In this document: positions 34,081-44,770 of the stretch, piece by piece
Layout of the letters: every line of letters begins with the position of its first letter
Position numbering within the stretch: position 1 is the stretch's first letter
Assembly: GCF_011386835.1 (NCBI RefSeq)
Contig: NC_088799.1
Coordinates: forward strand, 71,505,302 to 71,569,301
Source: Chrysemys picta bellii
Lineage: Eukaryota > Chordata > Testudines > Emydidae
Length of the DNA stretch: 64,000 nt
Direction: 5' to 3'
Position numbers and translations under genes: made by a program
Notes under the pieces: model-generated
Database searches by the model: none
Seen by the model: the letters and a program-made list of their open reading frames with translations, nothing else
Told to the model about the DNA's origin: nothing

Positions 34081-36528
34081 TAGTAAACCTTGGATGGTGA
34101 TTTACTAAAGCACATGGATGGTAAAAACGTGTGTGTGTGTGTGCATTTACGCGTGTGCATGTGTTTTATGTTGCATGGTGGCAAGATACTTCATGTGGTT
34201 GGTAAATAAGATGTCCTGCACCTCTAAAAACACACACAGTTCTGGCTTGGCTTGGAAGTGACTGGAAAATTACAATCTATCTGATGTCTGCTCAGAAGTC
34301 TTTTTGTTAAATGAGTTGGTGATACAGTGCAGTTTGTAGTTAACAAATAATCAAGCCACAAAATCAAGCACTGAAACCCCTCGTGGTATTCTCAGCAGAA
34401 GCCCCAAATTAAATGGGATTGGAGACTGAATTCTCCTCCTATGCACAGGCTCATTTAATTACTAACCGATTTGCTCCCTAACATTCCCACTTGTGGTAGC
34501 AAATATGTATTGCTATGGTAGCCTGTCCACTGATATTCATGAACCGGGTAGTGCTAGATGACATAGTGATTAATGGACTGTTGATGTGCACTTAGTACAG
34601 ACAAACTACTATCTCTGCTTGGGGCTGCAACCAATGGCAGAACACTTAAGGGGAAAGTTCCAGTGTAGAGAAGGCTTTACTGGGATGCTGTTTCTGTCCC
34701 AAAGAGTTTGAGGCACATGCATAGGGAAGGCTGGACTGCGGTTGCCCATGCGATGTCTGTGGACAGATATAGGACTTGGATCTCCAGGGCTGTCAACATG
34801 TTGTTTTCTGAATGAACGAACGAACACACACACACACCCCTACCTCTCCCAGCCAGGCTCTTTCAGGCAGAAGAGGCTCCGTCTGACTCCACACCTAGCA
34901 GCCAAATGTGTCAGGGGAGAGGCACAGGGAAAAGAGGACAGAGAGCCTTTCCCCACATCAGGTAATGTAGGGTTGGGAGAGTGCTGTGGCCCCGGGCTGG
35001 GCACAGGGTGGGAGGGGTCACTGGGTAGGGGAGACATGTGGGGCGGCACCAGTCATCTATGGCTTGGGATGTTTAAACCCTGATTGTCAGAGCTACAAAC
35101 ACAATGTTATGTATACAGCCACATTTATGTGATCATTTCCTTGTGAGATATAACATTTAATTAAAAGCAATCTATTGTTAATTGTTCCATTTGATTTGAT
35201 ACAATCGCTAGGGCCTTTTCTTTTCTTTTTGGTGCCCTAATAATTTTTTTAAAGCCATCGTGAAATTCCCAAACTATTAAGTAGTGTTGTTGAAGAAAAG
35301 ATATTATTAATATATTATTTATTGATGTCCTAATTGATTGGTATGGAATTGAAGTTAGAGCGGCACAAAGCTCACTTTACAATGCAGCCTTGTTGTATGG
35401 GTCTTTTTATACTTCAAATGTAACTTAACACTGAAACTATTAAACGTTGCAGTAAAATGCTAGCTCTGCTAGCAGACTGAGAAGAGAGATATTGACTAAG
35501 TGTTGTGTCACTGGAACCAGACATTCGGACTCCCTCATGTTTTAATTTTTGATTTAATTTTTTGATAATGCAGCATAGTTGCAGCTGTATGTCTCAGGCA
35601 GAGAAGAGGGGGCGGGGAAATGACAAGCTGATCCATTAGGGAATTTGTATCTTCTGACTGTTTTTTCTGATTTATTTTAAATATCAAACACCCAAAATTC
35701 TCCCCAGGTATAAGCAATGTGATAAGAGAGAGTGATAAGAGACAGTGACTCTGACAAAATAAAATAAAAGAATTTTAAAGTTAATTTCTAGCACGGCTCT
35801 GATTAGCATGCTTTCATTTACTTTAAGAGTATAAATATGTAGAGAAAGGGCCCAAGTTGCCATCAGATTTCAAACATTCCAAGTTGAAGTGTGGTCTTGA
35901 TCCGGAGTTTTGGATGAATCCTGTTGTACTGATCTATATTATATAGAACTATATCACAGAGAACTTTTTCAAAATATGGACCTGATTTGATCCCATCCGT
36001 CTCCCAAATTTCATGTGAGGAGGGTGGAATCAGGATTTTGCTGATATATATATATATATATATATATCATGTGTTTAGTGGATACCACTTTTAGGACTCT
36101 ATTGTGCAAGGTGCAGAGTCTTCTGACATCAACCCAGTGAAATAAGCACATGAGTAGTTCTATTCATTTATATAGAGCAGTGTTAATTTACACTAGCTGA
36201 TGATCTGGCCCCATCATGTGTGTATACGGTATCTGGAGAAAATAGCAAATTAGGTGTTTTGCTGAAGGCATCTGACTGATATTTCGGGTATCGATTATAT
36301 TCTGAGGTTCCCCCTCCCTTGCCCCAGATTATTTCCCCACCAGGATCCACCCTGCTGCATGAGAGTCAGACACAAAACGCCTTACTTGGATGGCTGTGAT
36401 GCATTATTTAATCTTATACTGATACTATAGTGATGACGACTCTAGAAATACAGAGATAGAAGGATCTAAAATAGGTGATCTGCACAGTTAAGGCTGAGTC
36501 AATCTGAAATGTTTTATGCTGAAACAAA
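34081..36528. other. Non-coding; simple repeats only
   Basis: No gene is supported. It contains a (GT)n run at 34129-34143, a 'gaac'/(AC)n run near 34813-34838 and a (TA)n run at 36044-36068. The 113-codon open frame at 34742-35083 is low-information, GC-rich sequence without a domain. Confidence 0.4.
36044..36068. repeat. (TA)n microsatellite
   Basis: Twelve TA units. Confidence 0.9.
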
Positions 36529-36570
36529 TTTGCTAGTCTCTAAGGTGCCACAAGTACTCCTGTTCTTTTT
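36529..36570 (+). mobile_element. Penelope-type repeat fragment (second copy)
   Basis: It contains 'ttgctagtctctaaggtgcc' and 'acaagtactcctgttctttt', matching 2236-2277 of the first copy, but lacks the hammerhead-like part and the 3' end. Confidence 0.7.
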
Positions 36571-37480
36571 TTTATCTGTGTGTGTTATTTAGCAGTTTTC
36601 CAGTAACTTTATGTATAAATCAGGTTTTCAGCTGCTAAAGTTATGCTATTTAGATGAGAATGTTTTCATTTTTGTTCCCAGCATTCAATACTGTTTCTCC
36701 CCCCACCTCCACCCCCCAGCATGTAAGTGTAAGGTAGAGTGGTGACAGCTTTAAGGAAAATTCACTTGTTATAAGCCGGCTTTCTTTATTACAGAAAAAG
36801 TGAGCCCGAGAGAGAGAAGATGTAATATACCAGTCTTCTATGAAAGCTGTCAGAAGCTTTGCGGGCCAGGGTGGCCTTGCAAAGGAAATAATAGAGAGAA
36901 GCATCATCACAGAGGACAAAAGACCTGCAGAGCTACTCAACTCTAGCTGCTACCCTCTTTTTATTATTTTACATTGAACTGAACCTGGAGGATTGCATTG
37001 TGTGCTCGGAGGAAAAAGTGATAGTGAGGAGAGAACAAGTGGGATTCTGCTCAGGACTTTAATTAAGCTTTATTTATTTCAGATTGAGGACAGACGCAAT
37101 GGAAGATTTGCCATCTGAGCTCAGAGAGAAGAGAACAATAGAACTATAGCAGAAGTGCTACTCAGTAGATTGCAGGCTCTGTTGGGGGCAAGAAGGGGAA
37201 GACAAGCTGCAGAACTGACCTACCAGAGAGATAAAAGTAGGGAGCATGAGCTTAGAACTGGGGCTGAGATAAGCGAGTGATGCTTGAACAGAGAGGATAG
37301 AAACATCCTTTCCTTCAGCATTAGGCATGCCTGTCACTGCCTGCTTTGTACAGAATCATATTGATTGTCCTAGTGTCAGTAGCTAGGAATACAATACAGC
37401 ATCTTACTTCACACCCGATAGTCATGAAAGAGAGCCTAGAAAAACTAAGTACCAGAGAAAAATTGGTTGTGCCTAAGGAC
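36571..37480. other. Non-coding, nothing recognised
   Basis: No gene; purine-rich stretches at 36790-37260 give no domain. Confidence 0.4.
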
Positions 37481-37483
37481 CCT

Positions 37484-37565
37484 ATTCAGGAAAGCACTTA
37501 AGCTTGTGTTTGAGTCCCATTGACTTCAGTGGGATTTAAGCACATGTTTAAGTGCTTTTCTGAAT
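37484..37565. repeat. Hairpin-type dispersed repeat
   Basis: The arms ATTCAGGAAAGCACTTAAG and TTTAAGTGCTTTTCTGAAT pair at nearly all positions, around a middle with 'cccattgacttcagtggg'. This arrangement recurs in amniote genomes as short palindromic repeats. Not an RNA gene as far as I can tell. Confidence 0.6.
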
Positions 37566-37627
37566 GGAGATGCTTTCCTGACCTGGGCCTACTAGCCCCC
37601 CAACTTTGTCCTGTGAGGGGTTTTACA

Positions 37628-37817
37628 GGGGAGAAGGATAGCTCAGTGGTTTAAGCATTGGCCTGCTAAACCCAGGGTTGTGAGTTCAATCCTTGAGGGG
37701 GCCATTTAGGGATCTGGGGCAAAAATCTGTCTGGGGATTGGTCCTGCTTTGAGCCAGGGGGTTGGACTAGATGACCTCTTGAGGTCCCTTCCAACCCTGA
37801 TATTCTATGATCTATGA
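37628..37817 (+). mobile_element. tRNA-derived SINE, turtle Cry/tortoise Pol III type
   Basis: A complete-looking SINE of about 190 bp. The head is tRNA-like: the Pol III A box TAGCTCAGTGG lies at 37639-37649 and the B box GAGTTCAATCC at 37682-37692, with a plausible anticodon arm 'cctgctaaacccagg' between. A middle unit follows. The tail 'gttggactagatgacctctt gaggtcccttccaa' is the same as the 3' end of the type-A CR1 LINE at 43870-43915 and ends in 'attctatgatctatga'. Turtle Cry SINEs are known to share the CR1 tail, which lets CR1 reverse transcriptase copy them. This is the strongest marker that the organism is a turtle. Confidence 0.9.
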
Positions 37818-38884
37818 AGGACTAGGCTCACTGTGAGTGTGTTTCAGTGTGAAGAGCCTGCGTTTCCACTGCTTTGAACCTGACATAGTAACTTATGCAT
37901 GTACAAGGAGAGTATAAAATGCTGCCATTCTGCACTGACTTAGTGCTTACCAAGCTTGAGTCTCCATTTTGCTATGGGTTTCTTACATGGTTTTCCTGGC
38001 ACAAAAGGATAATAAACCCATCAGAACTCGCCAGCTGGGAATTCCTTTTTGTCATGAACATCCTCAGGTGGCTGAGAGCATATGTAATGTAGAAGTGCCT
38101 TACATGTGGACTTCCAGATTCCTATACATGCACAAAATTGTCCTATGACATAGAATGAAAATATTAAGAATTCATAAAGGGCAATGTCTTGATCTGTCAA
38201 TTGAATCCATGCAGACAGAACCCTATTCCTGCCTGGAGCCCCACTGGCTCCAGTGAGTCTCCGTGTGAGTGCCAGGGTTCACCAGCATGGATCTTATTGA
38301 AGGATCAGGGACTAAACTTGCTGTGAGAATACAAACTCTGCTGTTATGTAAATCTGAAGGGTCTGTATTTCCTGTTTTATGTATTTTTGTATGTAATTGT
38401 TAATTTGCATATATACCTACAAAGCTGAAAAAGATTTGACATTTTATTTTTTTCTTTCATTTCACAATTATTTTCTAGACATAAGATGTACAAAACGTCT
38501 TAAGCCTGGACAGCTAGCTCCATGAAGGGAGATGTGGTGTAGTGCCACTGAAATTGCAAATCTCCAAAGGAGGTATGGTTATCAGGAGATACATATATCA
38601 CTTAGTTATCACAAGATGTGCAGGGCACAGACTCAGTCTTTTTATTCCACTAGGGTTTTGATTAATTTCATGATATCTTTATCCCCTTATTGCTCTTTGC
38701 AGCAATGGGTTGCAGATTTTTTATGTTGTGAGAAGATAAAATTTGCTGCTCACGGCGTAACGGCATTTAAAACTGAACAAGATGGCTCATGCAGGCTCTG
38801 TATATCTTCTGTGGAATTTTGCAGTTCTATCCCTCTCTCTACATTCTGGGGCACGTAAGCAATAATAGTGGTGTTGTCTTATGG
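37818..38884. other. Non-coding, nothing recognised
   Basis: No gene; a 108-codon open frame at 38532-38858 has no recognisable domain. Confidence 0.4.
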
Positions 38885-39180
38885 CGTGAGCATGAAACTA
38901 GGAACTAGAAACACTTGTTCTAATCCTGCCTCCAATAGAGGTTTTTCTGTGAACTTGGGCTAGTCACTTAGCATGTCTGCTTCTGTTTCCCCATGTTTGT
39001 GTAAACTTGCTGAGGTGGTGGTACAGTTTGCATAATGGGGGTGCTGAGAACCATTGAACGAAACTGTAAACCCTGCCAAGGGGTTCAAGCCAGAGGATGC
39101 AGCAGTACCCCCATCACCCCTAGTTACTCATCTATGAGTGTTTGTAAAGTGCTTTGAAGAAGAAAATTGTGCTTATTAAG
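38885..39180 (+). repeat. MIR-like SINE, partial
   Basis: Forward MIR blocks are spread over the stretch: 'ctaatcctgcctccaataga', 'gaacttgggctagtcactta', 'ctgtttccccatgtttgtgt' and, after an interruption, 'gtttgtaaagtgctttgaag'. The middle (about 39010-39110) may be an insertion. Confidence 0.6.
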
Positions 39181-39499
39181 AACAATACATCACAGGCCCT
39201 GTGGTCATCGTGCAATTTGTATGCATATGTCTTTGGTGCATTATGTCTGACATGAGGCCAAAATCAATATTTGACAAGGGTTTTGAAATTCTTGGATAAA
39301 CAGCACTATATGGACCTGATTCTGCTCTCTTGCTGGTGTAAATCAGGAGTACCTCCATGGAAGTGAAAGGAGCTACACCTGTCTAAAACTGGTTTGAGAT
39401 TAACATCCAACCTGGTGCATCTCTAGTGATCCAGAAATGCATATCAGATGTTGTGATAGTATCACTAAGCCATTTAGAGGAGGACTCTATCTTTATATA

Positions 39500-39500
39500 A

Positions 39501-39563
<63 letters not shown>

Positions 39564-39564
39564 A
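39500..39564. repeat. (TATC)n microsatellite
   Basis: About sixteen uninterrupted TATC units; probably length-variable between individuals. Confidence 0.97.
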
Positions 39565-39589
39565 GGTCATTTAGTACATGGCAATGCTG

Positions 39590-39715
39590 GTTGTTATTAA
39601 TTTGTATTGCTGTAGCATTTAGAGGCCACTATCAGTGCTGGGGCCCAACTGTGCTAGGCATTGTATGAATGTACACCAGAAAATGGTCCATGTCCCAAAG
39701 AGCTTACAACCTTGT
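39590..39715 (+). repeat. Amniote dispersed repeat, unclassified
   Basis: The blocks 'agcatttagaggccactatc', 'ggggcccaactgtgctaggc', 'attgtatgaatgtac' and 'gtcccaaagagcttacaacc' mark a repeat frequent in reptile DNA. Weaker relatives occur at about 15760, 50000 and 57550. I cannot assign it to a class by eye. Confidence 0.55.
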
Positions 39716-39921
39716 CACAGGGTGGCACTGTCCATTTGAGAGAAGAGGCCAGTGTACCTGTGACTAGTTGGTTGATCCCATTTAGGGTTAAAAGAAGGCA
39801 CTGGGGCCCTAGAGGAGGGAAGTCGCTGAATGGCATCAAGAAACGGGCATATGAGAGCTGCCGGAGATAAGCAGACTATAGGAAGTCTATGAAGGAAGAT
39901 GTAGGTGGTTCCTGGGGGGCA

Positions 39922-40245
39922 TGCTGAAGGCAGGAGAACAGCAGAGGGAGTTGCCTGCTTTCTTCCAAGTTGTAGAGCCAAAGCCAGGGGTCAGAGAGGG
40001 CTGTAGGAAGGGGAGCAGTGGGGAGAGAATTACTTGCTGATGTCTCCACACTAGAGAGTTGGAGCCAGAGGGCCAGAAAAGGCTGCAGGCAGGACAGCAG
40101 CGAGAGTTTCCTTGCTGACATCCTCAAGCCAGAGAGCCACAGTTTGAGGGCTGGAGAAAGTTGAAGGCAAGAGAGCAACAAAAGAGGTGCCTGCTGGCTT
40201 CCCAATTGGAGAGCTGGAGAGGGCTGAAGGTAGGGAAGCAGTTGA
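39922..40245. repeat. Degenerate minisatellite, about 80-bp unit
   Basis: Successive units begin at 39922, 39999, 40081, 40160 and 40222 with a 'ggctgaaggcagg'-like start, followed by 'agcag', 'ttgctgac' and 'agagagccag'-like parts. Unit lengths are 77, 82, 79 and 62 bp plus a partial one. The 134-codon minus-strand open frame with Leu/Pro-rich repeats across it simply reads through this array and should not be called a gene. Confidence 0.8.
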
Positions 40246-40257
40246 AGGGGTACTGGG

Positions 40258-40577
40258 ACCGAATGCACCCCTGTATTCACACCCTACACACGATTCTAAT
40301 AGTCTTTGTACAAAAGTATGCCTTGTGAGATATTATTTGAAAACGAATAACTCACTGGTCAGTAACACCATGGTGAAATGTGTGTAGCAACATTATATAT
40401 AAAGTTATGAATACCCCTGTATGATGATACAAGCAAGACTGTATGCACACCCAGTGTGCAGCCAATCACTGCCAAGGCTGCCAGTTAACAGAGCAGAATG
40501 GGCTGTAGTTTAGTGAAATAGGAAAGCTGCAAAACAGTGTGGAGTGTTCCTGTTGTAAATAAAAGAAAAAAAAAAGT
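40258..40577 (+). repeat. Unclassified dispersed repeat ending in an A-run
   Basis: The sequence from 'gaatgcacccctgtattcac' to 'tgttgtaaataaaag' followed by an A-rich run resembles a turtle interspersed repeat. It has 'tatgccttgtgagatattat' and 'ataaagttatgaatacccct' blocks similar in style to 4018-4110. No domain; boundaries approximate. Confidence 0.4.
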
Positions 40578-40709
40578 TTCTCAAGTCATAGCTCTACAAC
40601 CTTGACCAAGTACTAGCACTGGAGTTTGTGCTTTACAAAAAAATAACACATTGGACTTTATTGTGCTGCATTAACACCCTATTCCTATTGTTTGTATTTT
40701 TTTCAAAAT

Positions 40710-41324
40710 ATGGCAAAGGTTCAGGTGAACAATGTAGTGGTGTTGGATAATCCTTCTCCTTTCTACAATCCTTTTCAATTCGAAATCACGTTTGAGTGCA
40801 TAGAGGATCTGTCTGAAGATTTGGAATGGAAAATAATTTATGTGGGTTCAGCAGAAAGTGAGGAGTATGATCAAGTTTTAGACTCCGTTTTAGTAGGACC
40901 TGTTCCTGCAGGAAGGCACATGTTTGTATTTCAGGCTGACGCTCCTAATCCAGGACTTATTCCAGATGCAGATGCAGTAGGTGTAACAGTTGTGTTAATT
41001 ACATGTACCTATCGAGGCCAAGAATTTATTAGAGTCGGCTATTATGTAAACAATGAATATACTGAAACAGAATTGAGAGAGAATCCTCCAGTAAAACCAG
41101 ACTTTTCTAAGCTACAAAGGAATATTTTGGCATCTAACTCCAGAGTCACAAGATTCCACATTAACTGGGAGGACAACACTGAAAAACTGGAAGATGCAGA
41201 GAGCAGTAACCCAAATCTACAGTCACTTCTTTCTACAGATGCATTACCTTCAGCATCAAAGGGGTGGTCAACATCAGAAAATTCATTAAATGTCATGTTA
41301 GAATCTCATATGGACTGCATGTGA
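40710..41324 (+). CDS. ASF1A: Intronless copy of histone chaperone ASF1A (retrocopy, intact)
   Basis: A 204-residue open frame encodes a full-length ASF1A, the H3-H4 histone chaperone that hands dimers to CAF-1 and HIRA in the nucleus. The Ig-like core (residues 1-155) is complete. Asp54, Val94 and Arg108, known contact positions for H3-H4 and partner chaperones, are all present, as is the Ser-rich acidic C-tail phosphorylated by TLK kinases. I chose the ATG at 40710 because it starts the conserved MAKVQVNN end. An upstream in-frame TTG at 40692 would add six non-conserved residues. From memory the mammalian protein differs only at residue 144 (Pro there, Ser here). The vertebrate parent gene has introns and this has none, so it is a retrocopy. 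No stop or frameshift is seen. Expression is unknown; no promoter is evident in the A-rich DNA just upstream. Confidence 0.93.
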   Translation: MAKVQVNNVVVLDNPSPFYNPFQFEITFECIEDLSEDLEWKIIYVGSAESEEYDQVLDSVLVGPVPAGRHMFVFQADAPNPGLIPDADAVGVTVVLITCTYRGQEFIRVGYYVNNEYTETELRENPPVKPDFSKLQRNILASNSRVTRFHINWEDNTEKLEDAESSNPNLQSLLSTDALPSASKGWSTSENSLNVMLESHMDCM

Positions 41325-41479
41325 CTACCATCATTTTGATACTGTACATGTGTTAAGCTGTAAAAACAACCAGAACTATTTGCCTGAAATTCCTTAAGTA
41401 CATAGTCAACAAACAACGTGAAGAAGTTGTTTTAAAACATCCTGTAGAAAGTTTATAAGAAAAAAACAGTATTTAAAAG
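41325..41479 (+). other. Probable 3' UTR remnant of the ASF1A retrocopy
   Basis: This AT-rich stretch follows the TGA and begins 'ctaccatcattttgatactg', which looks like ASF1A mRNA 3' UTR. No poly(A) tract closes it; instead CR1 sequence begins near 41480 in the same orientation. Confidence 0.55.
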
Positions 41480-43952
41480 CCCAAGATTTGGTGGTGATGG
41501 GGGACTTCAACTATCCGGATATATGTTGGGAAAATAACACAGCGGGGCACAGACTATCCAACAAATTCTTGGACTGCATTGGAGACAACTTTTTATTTCA
41601 GAAGGTTGAAAAAGCTACTAGGGGGGAAGCTGTTCTAGACTTGATTTTAACAAATAGGGAGGAACTCGTTGAGAATGTGAAAGTAGAAGGCAGCCTGGGT
41701 GAAAGTGATCATGAAATCATAGAGTTTGCAATTCTAACGAAGGGTAGAAGGGAGAACAGCAAAATAGAGACAATGGATTTCAGGAAGGCAGATTTTGGGA
41801 AGCTCAGAGAGCTGATAGGTAAGGTCCCATGGGAATCAAGACTGAGGGGAAAAACAACTGAGGAGAGTTGGCAGTTTTTCAAAGGGACACTATTAAGGGC
41901 CCAAAAGCAAGCTATTCCGCTGGTTAGGAAAGATAGAAAATGTGGCAAAAGACCACCTTGGCTTAACCACGAGATCTTGCACGATCTAAAAAATAAAAAG
42001 GAGTCATATAAAAAATGGAAACTAGGACAGATTACAAAGGATGAATATAGGCAAACAACACAGGAATGCAGGGGCAAGATTAGAAAGGCAAAGGCACAAA
42101 ATGAGCTCAAACTAGCTACGGGAATAAAAGGAAACAAGAAGACTTTTTATCAATACATTAGAAGCAAGAGGAAGACCAAAGACAGGGTAGGCCCACTGCT
42201 TAGTGAAGAGGGAGAAACAGTAACAGGAAACTTGGAAATGGCAGAGATGCTTAATGACTTCTTTGTTTCGGTCTTCACCGAGAAGTCTGAAGCAATGCCT
42301 AACATAGTGAATGCTAATGGGAAGGGGGTAGGTTTAGCGGATAAAATAAAAAAAGAACAAGTTAAAAATCACTTAGAAAAGTTAGAAGCCTGCAAGTCAC
42401 CCGGGCCTGATGAAATGCATCCTAGAATACTCAAGGAGCTAATAGAGGAGGTATCTGAGCCTCTAGCTATTATCTTTGGAAAGTCATGGGAGACGGGAGA
42501 GATTCCAGAAGACTGGAAAAGGGCAAATATAGTGCCCATCTATAAAAAGGGAAATAAAAACAACCCAGGTAACTACAGACCAGTTAGTTTAACTTCTGTG
42601 CCAGGGAAGATAATGGAGCAAGTAATTAAGGAAATCATCTGCAAACACTTGGAAGGTGGTAGGGTGATAGGGAACAGCCAGCATGGATTTGTGAAGAACA
42701 AATCATGTCAAACCAATCTGATAGCTTTCTTTGATAGAATAACGAGCTTTGTGGATAAGGGTGAAGCGGTGGATGTGGTATACCTAGACTTTAGTAAGGC
42801 ATTTGATACGGTCTCGCATGATATTCTTATCGATAAACTAGGCAAATACAAATTAGATGGGGCTACTATAAGGTGGGTGCATAACTGGCTGGATAACCGT
42901 ACTCAGAGAGTTGTTATTAATGGTTCCCAATCCTGCTGGAAAGGCGTAACGAGTGGAGTTCCGCAGGGGTCTGTTTTGGGACCGGCTCTGTTCAATATCT
43001 TCATCAACGACTTAGATATTGGCATAGAAAGTACGCTTATTAAGTTTGCGGATGATACCAAACTGGGAGGGATTGCAACTACTTTGGAGGACAGGGTCAT
43101 AATTCAAAATGATCTGGACAAATTGGAGAAATGGTCTGAGTTAAACAGGATGAAGTTTAACAAAGACAAATGCAAAGTGCTCCACTTAGGAAGGAAAAAT
43201 CAATTTCACACATACAGAATGGGAAAAGACTGTCTAGAAAGGAGTACGGCAGAAAGGGATCTAGGGGTTATAGTGGACCACAAGCTAAATATGAGTCAAC
43301 AGTGTGATGCTGTTGCAAAAAAAGCCAACATGATTCTGGGATGCATTAACAGGTGTGTTGTGAGCAAGACACGAGAAGTCATTCTTCCGCTCTACTCTGC
43401 TCTGGTTAGGCCTCAGCTGGAGTATTGTGTCCAGTTCTGGGCGCCGCATTTTAAAAAAGATGTGGAGAAATTGGAAAGGGTCCAAAGAAGAGCAACAAGA
43501 ATGATTAAAGGTCTTGAGAACGTGACCTATGAAGGAAGGCTGAAAGAACTGGGTTTGTTTAGTTTGGAGAAGAGAAGACTGAGAGGGGACATGATAGCAG
43601 TTTTCAGGTATCTAAAAGGGTGTCATGAGGAGGAGGGAGAGAACTTGTTCACCTTAGCCTCTAAGGATAGAACCAGAAACAATGGGTTTAAACTGCAGCA
43701 AGGGAGGTCTAGGTTGGACATTAGGAAAAAGTTCCTAACTGTCAGGGTGGTTAAACACTGGAACAAATTGCCTAGGGAGGTTGTGGAATCTCCGTCTCTG
43801 GAGATATTTAAGAGTAGGTTAGATAAATGTCTATCAGGGATGGTCTAGACAGTATTTGGTCCTGCCATGCGGGCAGGGGACTGGACTCGATGACCTCTCG
43901 AGGTCCCTTCCAGTCCTATAATCTATTATTCTATGATTCTATGATTCTATGA
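41480..43952 (+). mobile_element. CR1 LINE type A, 5'-truncated, near-intact
   Basis: A 2.47-kb non-LTR retrotransposon. It lacks ORF1 and the first part of the endonuclease, but keeps everything from the 'gtggtgatgggggacttcaa' block to the 3' tail ('gggactggactcgatgacct') and the terminal repeats of 'attctatg'. CR1 elements usually make no target duplications, and none is seen. Its start abuts the ASF1A 3' UTR-like sequence. Confidence 0.95.
41488..43848 (+). CDS. CR1 ORF2 (endonuclease C-part and reverse transcriptase), open
   Basis: A 786-codon uninterrupted frame. It opens inside the APE-type endonuclease: [10 protein letters not shown] near residue 5, then SDH at residues 73-75, the catalytic end of that domain. 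The reverse transcriptase follows: [54 protein letters not shown] (catalytic Asp434), [11 protein letters not shown] and FADDTKLGG (catalytic Asp522-Asp523). The C-terminal part has [22 protein letters not shown] and [19 protein letters not shown]. No stop or frameshift over 2.36 kb means recent insertion. As the endonuclease is cut short and no promoter is known, autonomous activity is unlikely. The first codon is not a true start; translation of a full element would begin far upstream. Confidence 0.93.
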   Translation: MVVMGDFNYPDICWENNTAGHRLSNKFLDCIGDNFLFQKVEKATRGEAVLDLILTNREELVENVKVEGSLGESDHEIIEFAILTKGRRENSKIETMDFRKADFGKLRELIGKVPWESRLRGKTTEESWQFFKGTLLRAQKQAIPLVRKDRKCGKRPPWLNHEILHDLKNKKESYKKWKLGQITKDEYRQTTQECRGKIRKAKAQNELKLATGIKGNKKTFYQYIRSKRKTKDRVGPLLSEEGETVTGNLEMAEMLNDFFVSVFTEKSEAMPNIVNANGKGVGLADKIKKEQVKNHLEKLEACKSPGPDEMHPRILKELIEEVSEPLAIIFGKSWETGEIPEDWKRANIVPIYKKGNKNNPGNYRPVSLTSVPGKIMEQVIKEIICKHLEGGRVIGNSQHGFVKNKSCQTNLIAFFDRITSFVDKGEAVDVVYLDFSKAFDTVSHDILIDKLGKYKLDGATIRWVHNWLDNRTQRVVINGSQSCWKGVTSGVPQGSVLGPALFNIFINDLDIGIESTLIKFADDTKLGGIATTLEDRVIIQNDLDKLEKWSELNRMKFNKDKCKVLHLGRKNQFHTYRMGKDCLERSTAERDLGVIVDHKLNMSQQCDAVAKKANMILGCINRCVVSKTREVILPLYSALVRPQLEYCVQFWAPHFKKDVEKLERVQRRATRMIKGLENVTYEGRLKELGLFSLEKRRLRGDMIAVFRYLKGCHEEEGENLFTLASKDRTRNNGFKLQQGRSRLDIRKKFLTVRVVKHWNKLPREVVESPSLEIFKSRLDKCLSGMV

Positions 43953-44107
43953 TGTTAGCATGTGTTCAAACCCACGTAGCCCTGACTACAAAGACTAGGT
44001 AGAAGTTGTTAAACAAGTCTGTCCTAACCAGAGAAATGTGTGTTTACCTCAATTTCCATGCAAGTAGTAAATAGGGTCCTTGGGACAGCAAGAGGAATTC
44101 TTTCACC
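43953..44107. other. Spacer between two CR1 pieces
   Basis: About 155 bp of unassigned sequence separating two closely related CR1 copies. It might be part of the same unclassified repeat as 40258-40577 or 45074-45620, which I cannot verify. Confidence 0.4.
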
Positions 44108-44648
44108 TACTCTGCTCTGGTTAGGCCTCAGCTGGAGTATTGTGTCCAGTTCTGGGCACCGCATTTCAAAAAAGATGTGGAGAAATTAGAAAGGGTCCAG
44201 AGAAGAGCAACAAGAATGATTAAAGGTCTTGAGAACATGACCTACGAAGGAAGGCTGAAAGAATTGGGTTTGTTTAGTTTGGAAAAGAGAAGACTGAGAG
44301 GGGACATGATAGCAGTTTTCAGGTATTTAAAAGGGTGTCATAAGGAGGAGGGAGAAAACTTGTTCACCTTAGCCTCTAAGGATAGAACAAGAAGCAATGG
44401 GTTTAAACTGCAGCAAGGGAGGTCTAGGTTGGACATTAGGAAAAAGTTCTTAACTGTCAGGGTGGTTAAACACTGGAATAAATTGCCTAGGGAGGTTGTG
44501 GAATCTCCATCTCTGGAGATATTTAAGAGTAGGTTAGATAAATGTCTATCAGGGATGGTCTAGACAGTATTTGGTCCTGCCATGCGGGCAGGGGACTGGA
44601 CTCGATGACCTCTCGAGGTCCCTTCCAATCCTAGAATCTATGAATCTA
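44108..44648 (+). pseudogene. CR1 type A 3' fragment
   Basis: A 5'-truncated copy holding the last part of ORF2 (128 open codons, 44177-44563, [11 protein letters not shown] to the same stop) and the 3' tail. By eye I count 18 differences over about 530 bp from the matching part of the 41480 copy, about 3.4%, mostly transitions. It lies only 155 bp downstream in the same orientation but with different flanks, so it is more likely an independent insertion than a tandem copy. Confidence 0.93.
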
Positions 44649-44770
44649 TAAGACAAAGGAAGCAAGACTTTTGACTTTGGGAGGGATCCTGACATGAAAA
44701 TTTGGTCAGCAATGTTGCTGGGAACATGTGGTAAAGATTTTACCCTGAACAAAGTCTAATTTAAGTTTTA

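Noticed and set aside
34742..35083. 113-codon frame, possible small gene
   Set aside because: No recognisable domain, GC-rich low-information sequence, and an equally long frame on the other strand.
37628..37700. tRNA gene
   Set aside because: A and B boxes are present but the unit continues into a CR1-type tail and the cloverleaf is degenerate; it is a SINE.
39500..39564. CRISPR-like repeat array
   Set aside because: It is an uninterrupted 4-bp microsatellite without spacers, in a eukaryotic genome.
39876..40280. 134-codon Leu/Pro-rich frame with internal repeats
   Set aside because: The protein repeats are simply the minisatellite units read on the minus strand; stop-poor composition explains the length.
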